64,000 bases of DNA from Paenibacillus turpanensis (GTDB lineage: Bacteria > Bacillota > Bacilli > Paenibacillales > YIM-B00363): the NCBI RefSeq assembly GCF_011421635.1, contig NZ_WTLI01000015.1, positions 62,001-126,000 on the forward strand. The letters are read 5' to 3'. This document shows positions 24,579 through 33,372 of the stretch, in pieces (the stretch's first letter is position 1; each line of letters starts with the position of its first letter). Made by a program: the position numbers and the translations under genes. A model generated the notes under the pieces. That model ran no database searches and was not told the DNA's origin. It worked only from the letters and a program-made list of their open reading frames with translations.

Positions 24579-27500
24579 ATGAACAAACTTACAGATTTTT
24601 CAATGAAGAACGTCGCAGCGGTATTTATTATTTTACTGCTGATTTTGGGCGGCGGTACCTATGCGGCTACCTCATTGAAGATGGAGAGCTTTCCGGATAT
24701 TTCGTTTCCGGTAGTGTTGATTCAAACCCAGTATACGGCTCCGCCGAAGGATGTACTGGATCAGATTACGAAGCCGATTGAAAAGGCGGTCGCGAGTGTA
24801 GAAGGGCTCAAGAATATGACCTCTACCTCCAGTGATAACTTCTCCAGCGTTGTCATTGAGTTTGAGCAGAGTCGGGATACCGAGGATGCCAAACGCGATA
24901 TTGAAGGGCTGCTGCAAAATGTAAAGCTGCCGTCCAACGCGCAAAACCCAAAGGTTTTAACGTTTGGTATGGCGTCTCAGCCGGTTTATTATTTGGCGGT
25001 GTACGGCGAAAACGGGATGAACCAGGCAGAGCTTGACAAAATTTACAAAGATACGATTTTACCTGCATTCAACTCGTTAAACGGCATCGACCACGTAGAG
25101 TCCATCGGTAATCAAGATGCGGTCTTAAGTATCCGCTTGGATGCGAATGCGCTGCTCACCTATAATATGACGCCGCAGCAGGTTGCGGGATCGATCAAGG
25201 CAGCGTTGTCGTCAAGCCCGGCGGGAAGTGTAGAGCTGGACGGCAACAGCCAGATGGTGCGCGTCACAGGAGAGTTTAACACGATCTATAGCCTCGATAA
25301 TATGGTCATTAGCAGACCTGACGGCGGAACACTGCTGCTCAAGCAGATTGCTAAAGTTGAGGCAATTAATGAATCTACATACATCGCACGCCTAGACGGT
25401 AAAGCTGCGATCGGAATCAACCTTTATAAGGCGAAAAGCGCGAATACGGTTAACTTCGCGGACGAAACGGATCGTTTGATTGAGGGCTGGAAACAGACGC
25501 ATCCGAACGTTAAGTTCCATACGATTTATAACTCTGCAGTCGATATTAAACACTCGATCGACGGAATGGTGCGTGAAGGCGCGCTCGGAGCGCTGCTGGC
25601 TTCGATCATGATTTTGTTGTTCCTGCGGAACTTCCGCATGACGATTATCGTTCTTGTATCGATACCGTTATCGATTCTGATCACATTGCTGGTTATGGCT
25701 CCTTTAGGAATAACCTTGAACATTATGACGCTCGGCGGCATTGCGATCGCGATTGGCCGTGTCGTCGATGACAGTATCGTTGTAATCGAGAACATTTACA
25801 GTCAGCTCGTGAAGCGTCATGAGCGGGATGAAGGCGTTATTCGATATGCAACAGCGCAGGTTGCAAGTGCCATTACGTCGTCCACAATTACAACCGTCGG
25901 CGTTTTCGGTCCGATTGCCTTTGTTTCTGGGGTGTTGGGAGAAATCTTTAGACCGTTTGCGATTACGCTTGTCGTAGCGCTGATGTCGTCCCTTTTAGTG
26001 GCGGTGACGGTAATCCCGATGCTTGCAAAGCTAATGGTTCTGAATCAGAAAAACTTGAAGCATGAAGACGAATCGAAAGGTAAAGTCGTTACGTTCTACA
26101 AGAACGTGCTGAACTGGTCCTTAAAGAATCGTTTAAAGACATTATTAATCACTATCATTATTTTCGTATTGTCGATTGGCGGTACGGTTCCATTTTTGGC
26201 TGTTGCATTTATGCCGGAGAGCTCCTCCGACAAATCCATCATGTTTGATATTGAAATGCCGCGGGGCACAACGCTTGAGATGATGGATGCCAAGATGAAA
26301 GAAATCGAAACGAAAATGATGGAGGCTAAAGATGCGCAAGGTAATTCAACTTTTACGTATGTTGAAGGTTTAGTTGGTTATGAAATTGGCAACGAAGAGC
26401 GCATCACGCATCGGGCGACGTTGTTTGCAGAAGTAAACGAAACGACGGATGCAAATGAAGCGATTAAAACATGGACCGAAGAAATGCTTTATGAAATGCC
26501 GAAGGAGTCCGAGGTTGAGGGTACTTTGCTTGGTTTTGGACCTCCGAGCTCGGGTGCAGATTTCCGGTATAACCTAAAGGGCGATGACCTCGTTTACCTG
26601 GAGCAAGCAGCGGCGATGATTCGCGAGCAATTGAAGAATTATCCGGAGCTTTCGGAGGTCAAAGACAGTCTTGGGGAGAAGAAGAGCCAGATAGAAATTA
26701 CGGTTGATCAGAATAAAGCGCGGCTCTATGGACTTTCCTCCGCACAAGTGTTAGAAGCGGTGTCCAGCTGGATCCGTGAGGATGACCTGGGAGAGCTTCG
26801 TTTTGATAATGTGCTTTATGAAACCAAAATTGAGCTTCACCCGGATGATAAAAACTCGGTTCAAAAAATTGAACAGTTCCGCATCAAAGCAACTACGGGT
26901 GTAGATATCGCACTAAGCGATATTGCGAAGGTTCTTCAGATCGACGCACCGGCATCGATTCAACGTGAGATGCAATCGCAAACCTTATCGGTAACGGCGA
27001 TGGTCGATAGCGTCGATAAGGCTGGAGTTATTGCAAAGATTACGGCTGACTTGAATAACCTGGAGCTTCCTCCTGGAATCAGCCGTGAGGTAAAAGGGAT
27101 TTCAGATGATATCGAATCGAGCTTCCAGCAAATGTTCTTGGCTATGGGGGCATCCGTATTCATTGTTTACCTGATCATGGTAATTGCATTCGGAAATGCA
27201 AGTGCGCCATTTGCCATCTTGTTCTCCCTTCCACTTGCAGCGATCGGCGGCTTGTTCGCACTGTTGATTACCAATGAATCGGTAAATATCACATCGCTTA
27301 TCGGTTTCCTTATGCTGATCGGTATTGTCGTAACGAACGCGATTGTATTGCTTGATCGGGTACAGCAGCTTCGTGAGGAAGGGCAAGATGTACGTCCGGC
27401 CCTGATCGAAGCAGGTATAACACGTTTGCGTCCAATCATTATGACAGCGGGAGCGACGATTATAGCCTTGATGCCGCTTGCTTTGGGGATGTCCAAAGGG

Positions 27501-27674
27501 GCCCTCATTTCCAAAGGGCTTGCAGTGGTCGTTATTGGCGGTCTGATAACCTCCACGTTATTGACGCTAGTTGTCGTACCGGTAATCTATGATATCATCG
27601 AGTCAATGAAGCGAAGAATCACGCGCAAACGCGGCGGAAACCAACCGATCGAGAAGACGACAGTATCGGTCTAA
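24579..27674 (+). CDS. RND-family efflux transporter (AcrB/SwrC-like)
   Basis: A proton-driven 12-helix membrane exporter, 1031 residues from ATG 24579. This start follows GGAGGAG and yields MNKLTDFSMKNVAAVFIILLL, the standard RND beginning; an upstream in-frame ATG at 24498 has no ribosome site. The ESFPDISFPVVLIQTQYTAP segment after helix 1, the helix 4 motif GRVVDDSIVVIENIY (the Asp pair of the proton relay), and the repeated half with GIVVTNAIVLLDRV are all present. In Gram-positives such pumps (SwrC/YerP type) export lipopeptides or other amphiphiles; the substrate here is unknown. An adaptor and an exported beta protein follow in the same operon. Confidence 0.93.
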   Translation: MNKLTDFSMKNVAAVFIILLLILGGGTYAATSLKMESFPDISFPVVLIQTQYTAPPKDVLDQITKPIEKAVASVEGLKNMTSTSSDNFSSVVIEFEQSRDTEDAKRDIEGLLQNVKLPSNAQNPKVLTFGMASQPVYYLAVYGENGMNQAELDKIYKDTILPAFNSLNGIDHVESIGNQDAVLSIRLDANALLTYNMTPQQVAGSIKAALSSSPAGSVELDGNSQMVRVTGEFNTIYSLDNMVISRPDGGTLLLKQIAKVEAINESTYIARLDGKAAIGINLYKAKSANTVNFADETDRLIEGWKQTHPNVKFHTIYNSAVDIKHSIDGMVREGALGALLASIMILLFLRNFRMTIIVLVSIPLSILITLLVMAPLGITLNIMTLGGIAIAIGRVVDDSIVVIENIYSQLVKRHERDEGVIRYATAQVASAITSSTITTVGVFGPIAFVSGVLGEIFRPFAITLVVALMSSLLVAVTVIPMLAKLMVLNQKNLKHEDESKGKVVTFYKNVLNWSLKNRLKTLLITIIIFVLSIGGTVPFLAVAFMPESSSDKSIMFDIEMPRGTTLEMMDAKMKEIETKMMEAKDAQGNSTFTYVEGLVGYEIGNEERITHRATLFAEVNETTDANEAIKTWTEEMLYEMPKESEVEGTLLGFGPPSSGADFRYNLKGDDLVYLEQAAAMIREQLKNYPELSEVKDSLGEKKSQIEITVDQNKARLYGLSSAQVLEAVSSWIREDDLGELRFDNVLYETKIELHPDDKNSVQKIEQFRIKATTGVDIALSDIAKVLQIDAPASIQREMQSQTLSVTAMVDSVDKAGVIAKITADLNNLELPPGISREVKGISDDIESSFQQMFLAMGASVFIVYLIMVIAFGNASAPFAILFSLPLAAIGGLFALLITNESVNITSLIGFLMLIGIVVTNAIVLLDRVQQLREEGQDVRPALIEAGITRLRPIIMTAGATIIALMPLALGMSKGALISKGLAVVVIGGLITSTLLTLVVVPVIYDIIESMKRRITRKRGGNQPIEKTTVSV

Positions 27675-27704
27675 CAGATAGATGGGGAAAAGGAGAGACG
27701 GACG

Positions 27705-28967
27705 ATGAAGATATGGAAGCAACCGAATCATGTGCTGCAGCGCAGCGCCTTAACCGTCGGTACAGTAGTTCTAGGAGCGGCCCTGATCGTGGGCTGCTCC
27801 GCCCAACCGCCGGCGGGGGAAGGTACACAGGCTGCGCAGGAAAGCCAGATCAAGACGGTAAAAACCGAAAAGGTGCAGAAGCAGAAAATTGGTGATCCGC
27901 TTGAGCAGGTCGCGGATGTAACCGCATCGGTGCAAATTGATGTATCAGCAAAAGTAGGCGCAGAGGTTCAAGAGATTTTGAAAAAACGCGGCGATTATGT
28001 GACGGCGGGTGAAACGATTGTTCGGCTCAAGCAGGATGACGCAGCTTTATCGCTTCAGTCCGCTGAGCTAGCGCTTCGCTCGGCACAGCGTTCGTATTCT
28101 ACGAGCGGTCAAGAAATCGCCAACCAAAAGAAAGAAATGGCGAACAATGTAGCCAGCATGGAGCAAAACTATAAAACGAAGCTCGAAAATTTAAATAAGC
28201 AGCGCAATGATTTTGATCTGGGTCTTATTGAAGAACGTGAATTACAGCAAGCGGAAACGGAAGTCGCTTTGCTTGCGGACCAACTGGATCTTTTGAAAAA
28301 GAAGCAGGCGACCTTGAATGCGACTCTTTCCCAAGAGACTTATGAAATCCAACTAAAGCAAGCCCAAATTCAATATGAGCAAGCCCAGAAGTCTATGGAA
28401 CATTACAATATTGAGGCGCCAATTAGCGGGTTGTTGACGGATCTTCCACTTGAAGTCGCGATGACGACCCAGCCGGGCAGTAAGGCGCTCACAGTCCTGC
28501 AGATGGATCCTGTGAAAATCAAAGCGGACTTAACCGAATCATCGGCGAAGCTGATTCAAGGCAAGTCTGAGCTGAAATTTTATGTGCCGGGAACAACGGA
28601 GGTTATGACAGGTAAGATTTCTTATTTGTCACAAGTAATGAATCCGTCGACCAAATCGTATGCGTTAGAGCTGGAAGTATCGAATGCAGACGGCAAGTTA
28701 ATCCCTGGCAACAAGGTACAAATTCTTTTAACCGAAGAGCAGGATCAAATGGTCGTTGCGATTCCTACTTCCAGCGTCGTTCGGGAAGGCAGCGAAAACT
28801 TTGTTTTTGTTTTGAAAGGCGATACCGTAGAACGTCGCAAGGTGGAGCTTGGCCGTTTGAAGGATACAATTCAAGAAGTGCTATCAGGGGTAAGCGAAGG
28901 GGAAGACCTCGTTATTTCCGGCCAGCATCAGCTTGTTGATAAAGAAAAAGTTACCGTGAAGAACTAG
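27705..28967 (+). CDS. RND efflux adaptor lipoprotein (membrane fusion protein)
   Basis: A 420-residue HlyD/MFP-type adaptor. A type II signal peptide ends in the lipobox LIVGC (Cys31), so it should be lipid-anchored on the outer face of the membrane. A barrel-sandwich hybrid half (ISAKVGAEVQEILKKRGDYVTAGETIVRL) is followed by a coiled coil of about 110 residues (about 120-235), the second hybrid half (YNIEAPISGLLTDLPLEVAMT), a beta-barrel and a membrane-proximal domain. It starts 30 bases after the pump behind AAAAGGAGAG. With no outer membrane, it may couple the pump to the wall or to the exported protein that follows. Confidence 0.92.
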   Translation: MKIWKQPNHVLQRSALTVGTVVLGAALIVGCSAQPPAGEGTQAAQESQIKTVKTEKVQKQKIGDPLEQVADVTASVQIDVSAKVGAEVQEILKKRGDYVTAGETIVRLKQDDAALSLQSAELALRSAQRSYSTSGQEIANQKKEMANNVASMEQNYKTKLENLNKQRNDFDLGLIEERELQQAETEVALLADQLDLLKKKQATLNATLSQETYEIQLKQAQIQYEQAQKSMEHYNIEAPISGLLTDLPLEVAMTTQPGSKALTVLQMDPVKIKADLTESSAKLIQGKSELKFYVPGTTEVMTGKISYLSQVMNPSTKSYALELEVSNADGKLIPGNKVQILLTEEQDQMVVAIPTSSVVREGSENFVFVLKGDTVERRKVELGRLKDTIQEVLSGVSEGEDLVISGQHQLVDKEKVTVKN

Positions 28968-28986
28968 CAGAGGGAGGAATACATCT

Positions 28987-30702
28987 ATGAATCATTGGAA
29001 AAAAACCGCACTCACTGTCGCCCTGTCCACATCACTGCTTGTTACTGCTGCACCGTTTGCTCTCGCCAATGAGGCTCTGCAGACGACAGCTGCCATCTTT
29101 AACACAACTCATAACCTGAACGAACAGCTTCAGGTTCAAGTAAAAGCCCTTTACAATGAGCGCACTTCGGACGGTGTTCGTATTGCCGCAGTTGTTAAAG
29201 TGAACAATGCTGCAAATAAAATTACCCGTATCCCTACATACGAGCTTCGGGTAAAAACTGCTGATGGGGTAGAGTATACGCTCGCTGGCAGTACGACTAA
29301 CGAACGCTCGGTGAAGCCTCGTTCCCAATCCGAATTAAGCTACTACACGATGATTGATTCGACGGAGCCTGTAGAAATTGTCGAGCTTCAATGGGTCGAC
29401 GTAGATTGGTATACGTATCCGAAGACGGAAACGGTAAAGCTAAGCTTGCCTGTGGCCGGTTCTGCTTGGACCGGTTTTGACGGTGAAAACCAAGTGCCGG
29501 TACATAAGTGGGGAGAGTCCTTCACCATTCCGGGAAGCCGCTCGCCGCTCAAGTTCACACCGGTATCGTATTCGAAGCAGCTGACAGGGGAAAAACCGGC
29601 TACCATCGTAAAGGTACTGGTTGAAAACCCGACAGCACAGCGCGAAACGGTTCCGGAATTTACTCTTTATGGCCGCGATAATAACCAAACCTTTGAAGGA
29701 AGCCGTGTGGAACAGTCCCAAGTTGCTGTCGAGCCGAATGAGAAAAAATACATTCATTTCACGATTGCTACCGAGCAGGAAACAACGCTTTCCAGCGTTT
29801 CCGTAATGACTCCGATTCAGCATGTAACTGCTGCGGGAGCTTCCTCCTACCAGGTTGGCAGGTTAAGCCTCTTGCTGCCGCAAATGACCTTTGGCAGCAA
29901 CGTCACACCTACGCCATATAAGCTTGGTGAAATCATTGCGGTTGATGAATTAAGCAAGAGCATCAACAAAGATGTGGATGTGTCACTCGTAAGCTTGACC
30001 TTGCACGAGAATCAGGGTTCGGGCTATAAAACTGCGGTAGCGAAATTCAAGCTGAACAATAAGAACTCGAAGCCTGTCATTCTTCCGAATTTCGAAGCAG
30101 AACTTCAGAGCACAGATGGTTTCTCTTATAGTGGTGTACGTCAAACGATAAGCCGCACACAAATGGTACCTGGGCTATCTAATGTGGTATCGTATGCATT
30201 TACGTTGCCAGCTAGTGAAACAGGAGAAAACCTGATTTTGAAGCTGCAAGACAGTATCGGATCTTACCGTACGGATGTTGCGGCAGTAAAGACGTCGGTG
30301 GTTGAACTGAGGTCGGATACAGAGCTGGACTTATATCCATTCAAGGTAAAAGTCGACTACATGGTGCCTGAGATGAGTTATGCTCTAACGACCGGATACA
30401 GCTATAAAGTGAAGTTCGATGCCGTTGTCACTTCTGATGAAAAAGTGATTGCCGATCAAGATAACTCTTTACTAACTATAGAGATGATTGATCGTAATGG
30501 CCATGTCCTTGCACAAGAAGATGTCTCGCTTGTTGGACCGACTGAAACCCAAAATCAATTAATCACAGGTAAAAATACGGTTAGCTTTACTAAGCTGAGA
30601 ACAGAGCAAGTTGAAACGGGCACTTCTTATAAAATCTATGAGAAGGTTAATACACCAAATGGCCCGGTCAAACGTTTGCTGACTACATTGAAGGGTTTTT
30701 AA
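28987..30702 (+). CDS. exported repeat-domain protein, third gene of the RND operon
   Basis: A 571-residue secreted protein with a signal peptide cleaved near ALA|NEAL (residue 27). It contains about three beta-sandwich-like units (roughly residues 40-165, 170-305, 310-440) and a C-terminal domain. The latter starts LDLYPFKVKVDYM and ends SYKIYEKVNTPNGPVKRLL, matching the end of the 22.1-kb protein. Units share an ELRVKTADGVEYTL-type turn with FMLKTKDGLLYPL in the paralogue. It begins 19 bases after the adaptor behind AGAGGGAGG and is closed by a strong terminator, so it is part of the pump operon. It could receive or guide the exported substrate outside the membrane. No known family was recognised. 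Confidence 0.8.
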   Translation: MNHWKKTALTVALSTSLLVTAAPFALANEALQTTAAIFNTTHNLNEQLQVQVKALYNERTSDGVRIAAVVKVNNAANKITRIPTYELRVKTADGVEYTLAGSTTNERSVKPRSQSELSYYTMIDSTEPVEIVELQWVDVDWYTYPKTETVKLSLPVAGSAWTGFDGENQVPVHKWGESFTIPGSRSPLKFTPVSYSKQLTGEKPATIVKVLVENPTAQRETVPEFTLYGRDNNQTFEGSRVEQSQVAVEPNEKKYIHFTIATEQETTLSSVSVMTPIQHVTAAGASSYQVGRLSLLLPQMTFGSNVTPTPYKLGEIIAVDELSKSINKDVDVSLVSLTLHENQGSGYKTAVAKFKLNNKNSKPVILPNFEAELQSTDGFSYSGVRQTISRTQMVPGLSNVVSYAFTLPASETGENLILKLQDSIGSYRTDVAAVKTSVVELRSDTELDLYPFKVKVDYMVPEMSYALTTGYSYKVKFDAVVTSDEKVIADQDNSLLTIEMIDRNGHVLAQEDVSLVGPTETQNQLITGKNTVSFTKLRTEQVETGTSYKIYEKVNTPNGPVKRLLTTLKGF

Positions 30703-30716
30703 ATTTATACCTCATT

Positions 30717-30747
30717 CCCCTCTGAAAATTTCAGGGGGGATTTTTTT
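30717..30747 (+). terminator. intrinsic terminator of the RND operon
   Basis: CCCCTCTGA pairs with TCAGGGGGG (30731-30739), including one G-T pair, followed by ATTTTTTT. Confidence 0.93.
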
Positions 30748-30805
30748 GTCCTAGAATGATAGAATGGGAGGAGCAATTCTCGAATCTAGCAGGAGGTTTC
30801 AAAGA

Positions 30806-31456
30806 ATGAGAGCATCCTATAAAAAAATGGGCGTAGCCCTGGTTGTCGGCATTAGTGTATTTTGCGCTTCGGCGTACATTATAAAGGCAGACAATGTGCT
30901 GCAGACGAATGAACCGGGATCGGTGAACGATCCGGTTGTAACGAAAAGCTACGTGGACGAGCAGATTCAGAAGCTGACGGGCATAAAGCCGTCGACTTCG
31001 ACTTCCTCGGGCGCTGGGGCTTCGACGTCAACGTCCGGCCTATCGGCGGCCGAAGTACGCAAGCTGATCCAAGAAGAGCTGGCCAAGCTGCCAGCTCAAA
31101 CCAATCCAAGCGGGTCGGCGGCCGCTCCGGTCGCGGCACCCTCGACGTCAGGCTCTGACGAGCTGAAGGTCGTGCAAATGTCGACCGGCCAAACGCTGCT
31201 TGCCGGAGCCGGCAGCGAATTTATCGTGCGAAGCGGCAAGGTCTACGCCTACAGCAATACCGAGAATGGCATCCCCGATGTAACGGGGGGTAAGGATTTG
31301 TCCAGCGGTACGCAGGTTCCACACAACCACCTGCTGATTTTCCCGCGTGAAGGCCGGGGAATTAAGGCTGACGCGAAAAACGCCGGGGACGTTTATGTCA
31401 TGGTTCGCGGCAGCTACCTTTTACAAAATGCGGATGGAAGTACCGTCTCGCCTTAA
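30806..31456 (+). CDS. membrane-anchored hypothetical protein
   Basis: A 216-residue protein with an N-terminal signal anchor (MGVALVVGISVFCASAYIIKA). A segment with GSVNDPVVTKSYVDEQIQKL follows, then a low-complexity Ser/Thr/Gly/Ala linker and a C-terminal domain of about 85 residues. That domain includes MSTGQTLLAGAGSEFIVRSG, PHNHLLIFPREGRGIK and YVMVRGSY, and resembles a compact beta domain. ATG at 30806 is chosen because AGGAGG lies nine bases upstream. It sits between the RND terminator and a spore gene. I recall similar proteins of unknown function in Paenibacillus-type genomes but no named family. Confidence 0.75.
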   Translation: MRASYKKMGVALVVGISVFCASAYIIKADNVLQTNEPGSVNDPVVTKSYVDEQIQKLTGIKPSTSTSSGAGASTSTSGLSAAEVRKLIQEELAKLPAQTNPSGSAAAPVAAPSTSGSDELKVVQMSTGQTLLAGAGSEFIVRSGKVYAYSNTENGIPDVTGGKDLSSGTQVPHNHLLIFPREGRGIKADAKNAGDVYVMVRGSYLLQNADGSTVSP

Positions 31457-31546
31457 TATTTCCCCGATAGGCAACATCTTATGAAAGTAAAATGCGTGCC
31501 CGAGACCCAAACTAAACGTACATCTTCGCAAGGGAGGTGAACGTCA

Positions 31547-31834
31547 ATGGGTAGCGGACAAGCAAACAAACGCAACATCGTCGTGCCGGAAGCGGAAAAA
31601 GCGCTGGACGCGATGAAGTACGAAATTGCTGCGGAGCTGGGCCTTGCAGTAGGCAAGCAAATCAGCGGCATCGCGGGCGATGTCGAATTTGCAACAGAGC
31701 TCGGCGCGATCCCGGCATCGCAGATCAAAGAGGATTACTGGGGTCATGTGGCTACACGTGACGCAGGTGCTGTCGGCGGTCATATGACCCGCCTGTTAGT
31801 GCGCAAAGCAGAGGAAGCATCGTTTCAGCTATAA
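31547..31834 (+). CDS. small acid-soluble spore protein, alpha/beta type
   Basis: Alpha/beta SASPs coat forespore DNA and protect it from UV, heat and chemicals. The 95-residue product has the first conserved block (PEAEKALDAMKYEIAAELGL) and the second conserved Gly-rich block (DAGAVGGHMTRLLVRKA). It is longer than the usual 60-72 residues because of a ~20-residue insert between the blocks (VEFATELGAIPASQIKEDYW). The GPR-cleavage-type site is less clear than in classical SspA. AAGGGAGGTG precedes the ATG. A sigma-G promoter is expected but was not identified with confidence. Confidence 0.88.
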   Translation: MGSGQANKRNIVVPEAEKALDAMKYEIAAELGLAVGKQISGIAGDVEFATELGAIPASQIKEDYWGHVATRDAGAVGGHMTRLLVRKAEEASFQL

Positions 31835-31868
31835 TTAAAAAATTGTAAATTTCGCTTCGCTGCAGCAA

Positions 31869-31897
31869 TTGACAGCCTTCGGCAACTTCTGTAATAT
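31869..31897 (+). promoter_or_regulatory. strong sigma-A promoter of metK
   Basis: Perfect TTGACA (31869-31874), a 17-base spacer and TAATAT (31892-31897). Transcription would start near 31904 and run at once into the hairpin at 31918-31940. Confidence 0.8.
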
Positions 31898-31917
31898 AGG
31901 GACGGAAGGTAACGGAT

Positions 31918-31949
31918 AACCTTTTCCAATGGAAAAGGTTCCTTTTTTT
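31918..31949 (+). terminator. leader terminator (possible attenuator) upstream of metK
   Basis: AACCTTTTCC pairs perfectly with GGAAAAGGTT around AAT, followed by CCTTTTTTTG. It lies only about 15 nt after the expected start of the metK transcript and 66 bases before the gene. GGAAGGT at 31904-31910 can pair with ACCTT..CC of the left arm, a weaker alternative stem. No S-box consensus was seen. It could also serve as a terminator for the SASP gene upstream. Confidence 0.75.
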
Positions 31950-32015
31950 GTTTTTCGTGCTTTTTACATAACCTAGGCATAATGAACTTTATTGATCATA
32001 GGAGGGTGAACCCCA

Positions 32016-33218
32016 ATGGCAAATCAAGGCCGTCGTTTGTTTACATCGGAGTCCGTAACGGAAGGGCATCCGGATAAAATTTGTGACCAAATCTCCGATT
32101 CGGTGTTGGACGCGTTTCTGCGTAACGATCCGAATGCGCGCGTAGCTTGCGAAGTATCCGTAACTACGGGTCTCGTGCTCGTCGCTGGTGAAATCAGCAC
32201 ACGTTCGGAATATGTAGATATTCCGTCCATCGTTCGCAACACCATCAAGGAAATCGGTTATACCCGTGCCAAGTACGGCTTCGACTACCAAACTTGTGCA
32301 GTATTGACTTCCCTGGACGAGCAGTCCCCGGACATTGCACAGGGCGTAGACAAGGCGCTAGAAGATCGTGAACGCCAAATGTCCGATGACGAGATTGAAT
32401 CCATCGGTGCCGGTGACCAAGGCCTCATGTTCGGCTTTGCCGTTAACGAAACACCGGAGCTTATGCCGCTTCCGATTTCGTTGTCCCACAGACTGGCACG
32501 CCGTCTTTCCCTGGTTCGCAAAGAAGGCATCGTAGAATACCTTCGCCCGGACGGCAAGACACAAGTAACGATTGAATACGAAGGCGACCGTCCGGTTCGC
32601 GTGGACACAATCGTTATCTCGACACAGCACGCAGAAGAAATTACGCTTGAGCGTATCAAGCGCGATATCCACGAGCATGTAATCAAGCCGGTTGTTCCAG
32701 CTGATCTGCTTGACAGCAATACGAAATACTTCATCAACCCTACAGGCCGTTTCGTTATCGGCGGACCGCAAGGCGACGCGGGTCTGACAGGCCGCAAAAT
32801 CATCGTTGACACCTACGGCGGTTACGCTCGCCATGGCGGCGGCGCGTTCTCCGGCAAGGATCCGACAAAGGTTGACCGTTCCGGCGCGTATGCAGCCCGT
32901 TACGTAGCGAAGAATATCGTTGCTGCAGGCCTTGCTTCCAAATGTGAAGTTCAAGTTGCTTACGCAATCGGTGTGGCACAGCCGGTTTCCATCGCGGTTG
33001 ACACGTTCGGCACGGGCACGATCAGCGAGGACAAGCTGGTTGAGCTCGTACGCAAGCATTTTGATCTTCGCCCGGCAGGCATCATTAAGATGCTCAACCT
33101 GCGTCAGCCGATCTACCGTCAAACGGCAGCTTACGGCCACTTTGGACGCAACGATCTCGATGTTCCTTGGGAGCGTACGGACAAGGCAGAGCTCCTCAAG
33201 GCAGACGCTCAGGCATAA
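32016..33218 (+). CDS. metK: S-adenosylmethionine synthetase
   Basis: Makes S-adenosylmethionine from methionine and ATP in the cytoplasm. The 400-residue protein carries [32 protein letters not shown] (adenosine-binding), the P-loop-like [19 protein letters not shown], and the methionine-binding region. ATAGGAGGGTG precedes the ATG. It is monocistronic, with a strong promoter-terminator leader and its own terminator. In many Firmicutes metK is under a SAM riboswitch; none of the S-box conserved stretches is visible here. Confidence 0.97.
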   Translation: MANQGRRLFTSESVTEGHPDKICDQISDSVLDAFLRNDPNARVACEVSVTTGLVLVAGEISTRSEYVDIPSIVRNTIKEIGYTRAKYGFDYQTCAVLTSLDEQSPDIAQGVDKALEDRERQMSDDEIESIGAGDQGLMFGFAVNETPELMPLPISLSHRLARRLSLVRKEGIVEYLRPDGKTQVTIEYEGDRPVRVDTIVISTQHAEEITLERIKRDIHEHVIKPVVPADLLDSNTKYFINPTGRFVIGGPQGDAGLTGRKIIVDTYGGYARHGGGAFSGKDPTKVDRSGAYAARYVAKNIVAAGLASKCEVQVAYAIGVAQPVSIAVDTFGTGTISEDKLVELVRKHFDLRPAGIIKMLNLRQPIYRQTAAYGHFGRNDLDVPWERTDKAELLKADAQA

Positions 33219-33243
33219 GCACCAAAAAGTACGAATCATACAA

Positions 33244-33279
33244 GCTGCTTGTACGAGAAATCGTGCAGGCGGCTTTTTT
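33244..33279 (+). terminator. intrinsic terminator after metK
   Basis: GCTGCTTGTACGA pairs over 13 bp with TCGTGCAGGCGGC around GAAA, followed by six Ts. Confidence 0.93.
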
Positions 33280-33372
33280 ACTTTTCACACAAAGGATAAA
33301 CTTACCGAGAAACTTTTTTGGCAGGAAAAGGGTCTAATAGATAGAGAGATGAACAAGGGAGAGAATGTCTAC

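Noticed and set aside
31835..32015. SAM riboswitch before metK
   Set aside because: The conserved S-box stretches were not found; only a promoter and a simple terminator are present.
32920..33372. Upstream extension of the phosphodiester glycosidase-like gene over metK
   Set aside because: It overlaps metK and its terminator in another frame. The true start is before a signal peptide with a ribosome site.
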